This document shows, in pieces, positions 59,464 through 64,000 of a DNA stretch of 64,000 bases. The number at the start of each line of letters is the position of its first letter. Positions within the stretch are counted from its first letter, which is position 1. Origin of the DNA: Trigonopsis variabilis (lineage: Eukaryota; Ascomycota; Trigonopsidomycetes; Trigonopsidales; Trigonopsidaceae). The DNA lies in the NCBI GenBank assembly GCA_003707065.3, contig PPXM03000005.1:414501-478500 (forward strand). Reading direction: 5' to 3'. Below the pieces are notes generated by a model, which saw only the letters and a program-made list of their open reading frames with translations, made no database searches and was not told the origin of the DNA. A program made the position numbers and the translations under genes.

Positions 59464-62215
59464 ATGTCAATCTCATCTCGGTACTCACCTCAGCGGACGA
59501 GGGCTGGGTATATTGCTTTCCTCTTCCGCTCTGTCCAAAATTCCAAGTGGAACTAATTCACCGTCTAGACTGGGCCGCTCAGGCCACAGTCGCACTTCAT
59601 CGGCTTCAATAGGACCAAATGAGGCTCCGTCGTGGAGTGCACCAAATGCTGCATCTTCGATGTTCCGTTCTCGAACTTTGTCTCCTTCGGGATCTTCAAG
59701 AACAAATAATCCCGATATAAAAGCGCAAAATGACCGAGAAGAACTAAGCAGTTTAGAAGATCGAAGCGGGCCGGAATGGGGAGCCTTTGATGGACTTGGA
59801 GAGAATTCACAGTGGGCGCAGCCATGGAAACATCAGCGACGGCGGCGGAAGTATGAAAGTTTACTATTTCAGAGCGGGTGGTTTGTTGCCACTCTGATGG
59901 CGCTAGCGTGGATTTTCACTTTATCGAGGACGCAGCCTTCGTATCCTCAGTACGATCATAAACGGCCAAAATCCCCCTCATCATTTACTATTGACGATGT
60001 ATTGGATGGCACGTTGCGACCACAATATAAAGATGTCCAATGGATTGCCAGTGATCAAGACGGATTGTACTTGACCAGAGATGAAGATAGTTATAGCGTA
60101 TGGGACTGGCAATCTGGATCTCAGCGCGTGATCTTACAAGGGTTGGGATTCAGCTATAATCATGAGAATTATGACATTGATCATATCAGTGTTAATCGGA
60201 ATTTGACGCATGCCTTGGTAGAAACTAACCGAGTCAAACGATTCCGACATTCCTCGGAATCCATCTTCTGGATATACGATCTATCCAGTCATATTTATTC
60301 ACCTCTGCACTCCTCTAACTCGAATGCTCGAGTCTCTTTAGCTAAATGGGACCCGGTCGGCAATAAGATCAGCTTTGTCTTTGAGAATAATGTTTATCTG
60401 ACAAGTGTCGACTCGGACTCTTCTATCCAGACAATCCAGGTGACTTTTGATGGTTCAGCCGAGATATTTAATGGAATTCCTGACTGGGTCCAGGAGGAAG
60501 AGGTCTTTCAGAACAATGACGCTTTATGGTGGTCAAATGATGGTACTTATCTCGCCTTCTTGAAGACCAACCATTCTGAGGTTCCCATCTTTCTCATCCA
60601 GAAATACGCAAATGCAAGGATCGACAAGGGCGACCAATACTCATCCTATCCTGCACTTGACGAAATAAAATATCCAAAAGCAGGGTTCCCGAATCCATTA
60701 GCGAAACCAATATTCTACGATACTATAAAAGAAGCTTTTATTGAAACAAAACTGGCCTCTGAGGACGAAAACAAAAGATTCAGGTACCAATCATCACTGC
60801 CTGACGATGAACTGGTTCTTGCGGAGATCTCTTGGCTTGGTTCTCATTCGGTCCTAGTCAGAGAAGTGAACAGAGGCGGTGATTATTATAATATAATCAT
60901 TCATGACCTCCTCCAAAACAAGGCTAATCTAGTGCGTCAAGTCGACTTGACTGAACTGGATGGCGGCTGGGTCGATCTAGTTCCTCCAGTGCGCTACATT
61001 CCCGCCAATTCTGATGCAGGCCGTCAAGAGGGATACATCGATACTATTATCAGCTCCGGATACTCGCATCTAGCCTTGTTCTCACCTATTGATGCATCTG
61101 AACCCCAACTGCTTACCACCGGTGCCTGGGATGTCGATGGAGGTGCTTTGGCCTATGATAAAGCAAAAGACCTCATTTACTTCATATCAACTGAAAAGTC
61201 ATCGATAGAACGTCATCTCTACACGGTCTCATTGCAGAAACCAGGGTCTGCTCCTCAACCGGTCACTGATGTGGAGAAACCGGGGTATTATAGAGCTCAG
61301 TTCAGTTCTGGTGCCGAGCTGGTCGTTCTAACCTATGGAGGACCTGAAGTCCCTCATCAAAAAGTCATGAACCTAACCAGCGGTGACAGTAAAACTCTTG
61401 AAGACAATGCCAAGGTGCGGGAATCACTTGGCAAGTTTGATCTGCCGGTCCATCGATACACGAAAATTGAAGTAAGTCCGGGCGAGTTTGCCAATGTGGT
61501 TGAGATTTATCCCAAGGATTTCAATGAGGCGAATAAGTATCCCGTCTTGTTCAAATTATATGGCGGTCCCGGAAGTCAACAAGTGACGCGGCGATTCGTG
61601 TTTGGCTTTGAAGAGGCGTTGGTATCTTCCTATGGCTATTTAGTAGTTACGGTTGACGGACGAGGAACCGGATTCAAAGGCCGCAAGTTCCAGAATATCG
61701 TTCGAGATCAATTGGGGTACTATGAGGCCAAGGATCAAATTACGGCGGCAAAATACTACAAGACTAAGCGCTTCGTGGACTCCTCGAGGATTGGGATTTG
61801 GGGCTGGAGCTACGGGGGGTTCATGACCCTAAAGACCCTAGAGCTAGACGGAGGAGAGAACTTCAAGTACGGCATGGCCGTGGCTCCTGTGACCGATTTT
61901 CGATTCTATGACTCAGTCTACACGGAGCGATACATGCACACCCCACAAAGGAACGCCAAAGGGTACGCAAAGACGGCAGTAAGTGATGTGGAGGCGTTGA
62001 AAAAAGCGAACCGGTTCTTGGTCGTTCATGGGACAGGCGACGATAATGTCCATTTTCAGAATACATTGACATTGCTAGATCGCTTGGACGTTGGGAACGT
62101 GGAGAATTATGATGTTCATGTGTTTCCCGATAGCGACCATGCCATCAATTATCATAATGCTGATCGCATGATCTTCCGGCGCTTGGGACGGTGGTTGACT
62201 AGGCAGTGGGATTAA
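59464..62215 (+). CDS. Type II membrane dipeptidyl aminopeptidase (DPP4 family, Ste13/Dap2-like; two exons)
   Basis: Removes X-Pro or X-Ala dipeptides in the Golgi or vacuole. Proposed exon 1 is 59464-59507 (MSISSRYSPQRTRAG) and exon 2 59548-62215, joined over a 40-nt intron; 903 residues. The open frame itself extends upstream only to a TTG, so an upstream ATG exon is needed; the branch site of this intron is weak, so the first 15 residues are the least certain. A Ser/Arg-rich cytosolic tail is followed by one membrane anchor at about 120-141 (FVATLMALAWIFTLS). The beta-propeller has the VQEEEVFQNNDALWWSNDG block. The triad is Ser in GIWGWSYGGFMT, Asp in HGTGDDNVHF and His in DSDHAINYH. Confidence 0.92.
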
Positions 62216-62392
62216 TCAGAGTACTTTAGTGGTCAAACAAGCGAATTCTATTTAATGTTTCTAACGTCCCAGCTCAAGAAGAGAGCTAGAATGAGAGATA
62301 GACCGAGATACACGTTGTAGGCATTAAGTTCTGGTACGACCAAGGAGATGCAAGTAATAAAATTGTAACCTAATCAACCAAGAATCTAACAA

Positions 62393-62782
62393 TTACTCGG
62401 TAACTTGGTGATGGTTGACTCGGGGATTCCAGAACAGAGTCTTGTCGCCATCACCCCAAAAGAAGGGTTTGCTGCGAATGTTTTGGTAGGGCATCTCAGG
62501 AGGCTCTTGAGTCCAATCAATCTTGCTTAAATCACGAGCATGTTCGTGATGAGCCTCCTCGATATAATAAGTATGGAGCATGGTAGCAAAGACAATAGGA
62601 GGGACAACGAAAAGGGTAGCTTTCTTCCACGCAAGACCAGTTGCACCAGCATGCTCCTCGAGGGCCTCAGCCTGTTTAAAATATTCAGCGCGGGCAGAAG
62701 GGTTGACCTTGTACATTGATTTGACCTCAGCCTTTCGGACAGCCGAGGTCATGAATCGTCGAACATTGGAACGAGCAAGCAT
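62393..62782 (-). CDS. COX13: Cytochrome c oxidase subunit VIa
   Basis: Inner-membrane structural and regulatory subunit of complex IV. From ATG 62782 it has 129 residues: a mitochondrial presequence (MLARSNVRRFMTSAVRKAEV), a matrix stretch, one transmembrane helix (KKATLFVVPPIVFATMLHTY), and the family tail EPPEMPYQNIRSKPFFWGDG, then LFWNPRVNH. An ATG at 62854 in the same frame would add 24 residues before the presequence; the shorter start is chosen because the presequence begins there. Divergent from ATP1 with CCAAT boxes between, consistent with co-regulation of respiratory genes. Confidence 0.93.
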   Translation of the reverse strand: MLARSNVRRFMTSAVRKAEVKSMYKVNPSARAEYFKQAEALEEHAGATGLAWKKATLFVVPPIVFATMLHTYYIEEAHHEHARDLSKIDWTQEPPEMPYQNIRSKPFFWGDGDKTLFWNPRVNHHQVTE

Positions 62783-63264
62783 GTTAAAGGGAAGGAGGTG
62801 ATTGGGTAACAAGGTGGTGTGAGGTCTGTTGCTAGGCCAGGCGGCCGAGGCCATGCTCGGGTCAACGTAAGAAATGAGAGTGGTAGGACGGCCGTTACAA
62901 GTACAAAGGAAGCGGAACAGAATTCAATTATGATAATAGTAGTGAAGTGATTACGGAAACGGCTATTTGGTAGAAACTCATCAACTAAGGTCCTTCCGTT
63001 CCGGTTGCTTTCTAGTTGTGAGCCTGCCCTCACTAATTTCTTGGGAGGGGCCCTTTCTAACTTTACCAAGACGCTGTCCAGACAGCTGATTGGTCGATTG
63101 GGGAAAATTTTTGGTAGTCCCCCTGACAACTACCAACCAATCCCCGGGCTAGGTAGGCCAGCCTAACGACAGCCGTTGCTACGCACTCGGACCGGTTACC
63201 GCGCTCTTTCTTTCTTCTTCACCACTCTTCAATCTCAACTTGAGTGTTACTTCCTTATTAGAAA
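62783..63264. promoter_or_regulatory. Shared COX13/ATP1 promoter with three CCAAT boxes
   Basis: ATTGG (CCAAT on minus) at 63089-63093 and 63097-63101, and CCAAT on plus at 63137-63141. The CCAAT-binding HAP complex is the classic activator of fungal respiratory genes. The rest of the 482 bp holds no supported gene. Confidence 0.6.
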
Positions 63265-64000
63265 ATGATGCTCCGATCTGTCGTTCGCCGCTCTGCTGCC
63301 GGCATTGTCCGTCAGGTAGGTCAATTGTGCTCAATTGATTGATGGATGCTGGAAAGTTTTCAACCCGATCCTATCCGGATATCCATCAATTCAATTCATT
63401 GGCATGAAAATTCTCGGCTGACATATTGTTTAGAGCCCCATCATGATGGCCCGCCGAAATTATGCTGAGGCCAAAGCTTCTCCCACCGAAGTTTCTTCTA
63501 TCCTTGAGGAGCGAATCCGAGGTGTCGCTGCCGATGTTAACTTGGCTGAAACCGGTCGTGTTTTGTCAGTCGGGTAAGTTCTTTTTCGATTATTATACGT
63601 TGGTTTTCTTGCTCATTTGTGGTTCTGCTGGTCGACTGATTGGAGCCAGATCGCCGTCTCTGATTGGTTGCTACGCTTGTAATCCCTTCGCTCCCGCAAC
63701 GAAATTCGTCAACCATTTACTGACTCCTATCTAGTGATGGTATTGCTCGTATCCATGGTCTTGATAATGTCCAAGCCGAAGAATTGATCCAAGTAAGTTG
63801 ATATTCTTGTCCTGGGAGGGTTAGCTGACTGGTCCTAGTTCTCGTCTGGTGTCTTGGGTATGGCTCTTAACCTTGAAGCTGGCCAAGTTGGTGCTGTGCT
63901 TTTCGGTTCTGACCGATCGGTCAAGGAGGGTGAAACCGTTAAGCGAACTGGTTCCATTGTCGATGTTCCTGTCGGACCCGAACTTCTCGGCCGTGTCGTC
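63265..64000 (+). CDS. ATP1: ATP synthase F1 alpha subunit, 3' end outside window
   Basis: Catalytic-core subunit of mitochondrial F1Fo-ATPase. Visible exons: 63265-63315, 63434-63573, 63735-63792 and 63839 onward; introns of 118, 161 and 46 nt. The spliced start is [17 protein letters not shown] (presequence), then [40 protein letters not shown] and [20 protein letters not shown]. The last visible block is [20 protein letters not shown]. The frame stays open to the window edge, before the P-loop. An ATG at 63268 is an equally possible start one codon later. Intron density is higher here than in neighbouring genes. Confidence 0.95.

Noticed and set aside
1-64000. Transposons, LTR or virus-like elements, CRISPR arrays, rRNA
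   Set aside because: No reverse transcriptase, integrase, transposase or capsid-like frames, no long terminal repeats, no regularly spaced repeats and no rRNA stretches were seen.

Overview
The window is nuclear DNA from a filamentous or early-diverging ascomycete-type fungus. The evidence is Zn2Cys6 regulators of the fungal type, a Tea1-like kelch/coiled-coil polarity protein, fungal MET1, ABP1, CDC55, COX13 and ATP1, a fused betaine-lipid synthase, and compact genes on both strands. Introns are few and usually 34-53 nt, with CTAAC/TACTAAC branch sites close to the 3' splice site; a few are longer (118-173 nt, in RPS27, ATP1 and CDC55). I cannot fix the genus. I saw no LTR or virus-like element, DNA transposon, CRISPR array or rRNA.

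Layout. 1-12.8 kb: a carboxylesterase cut by the left edge, CWC25 (splicing), MET1 (siroheme), RPS27 (four exons, one of 3 nt and one of 18 nt), DPS1 (Asp-tRNA synthetase), a Tea1-like protein and an FSH1-type hydrolase. 15.3-25.1 kb: three drug/metabolite-superfamily sugar-type transporters followed by two type II membrane glycosyltransferase-like proteins (GT77-like and GT90/CAP10-like), which together look like a Golgi glycan locus. 26.1-41.9 kb: a cupin, an amino-acid permease, a ketopantoate-reductase-like enzyme, a class III aminotransferase, a full-length Zn2Cys6 regulator, a class II aldolase/adducin protein, a short Zn2Cys6 paralogue without a regulatory domain, and a D-amino-acid oxidase with a C-terminal AKL. 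This looks like an undescribed amino-acid or amine catabolic cluster with its own regulators. 42-64 kb: MPS1 kinase, an intron-containing tRNA-Asp, ABP1, RAD17, a monothiol glutaredoxin, two unidentified proteins, BTA1, CDC55, a dipeptidyl aminopeptidase, COX13 and the 5' part of ATP1.

Regulation visible in the DNA. CACGTG boxes lie 70-180 bp upstream of MET1, RPS27, GRX4 and the peptidase, and three lie within 35 bp upstream of BTA1. Three CCAAT boxes lie between COX13 and ATP1. TATA-like boxes precede most enzyme and transporter genes of the catabolic cluster. Two large gene-poor stretches (12.8-15.3 and 28.6-31.5 kb) flank the glycan and catabolic blocks. Where an open frame began only with TTG or GTG, I moved the start to the first supported ATG or to a spliced upstream exon.
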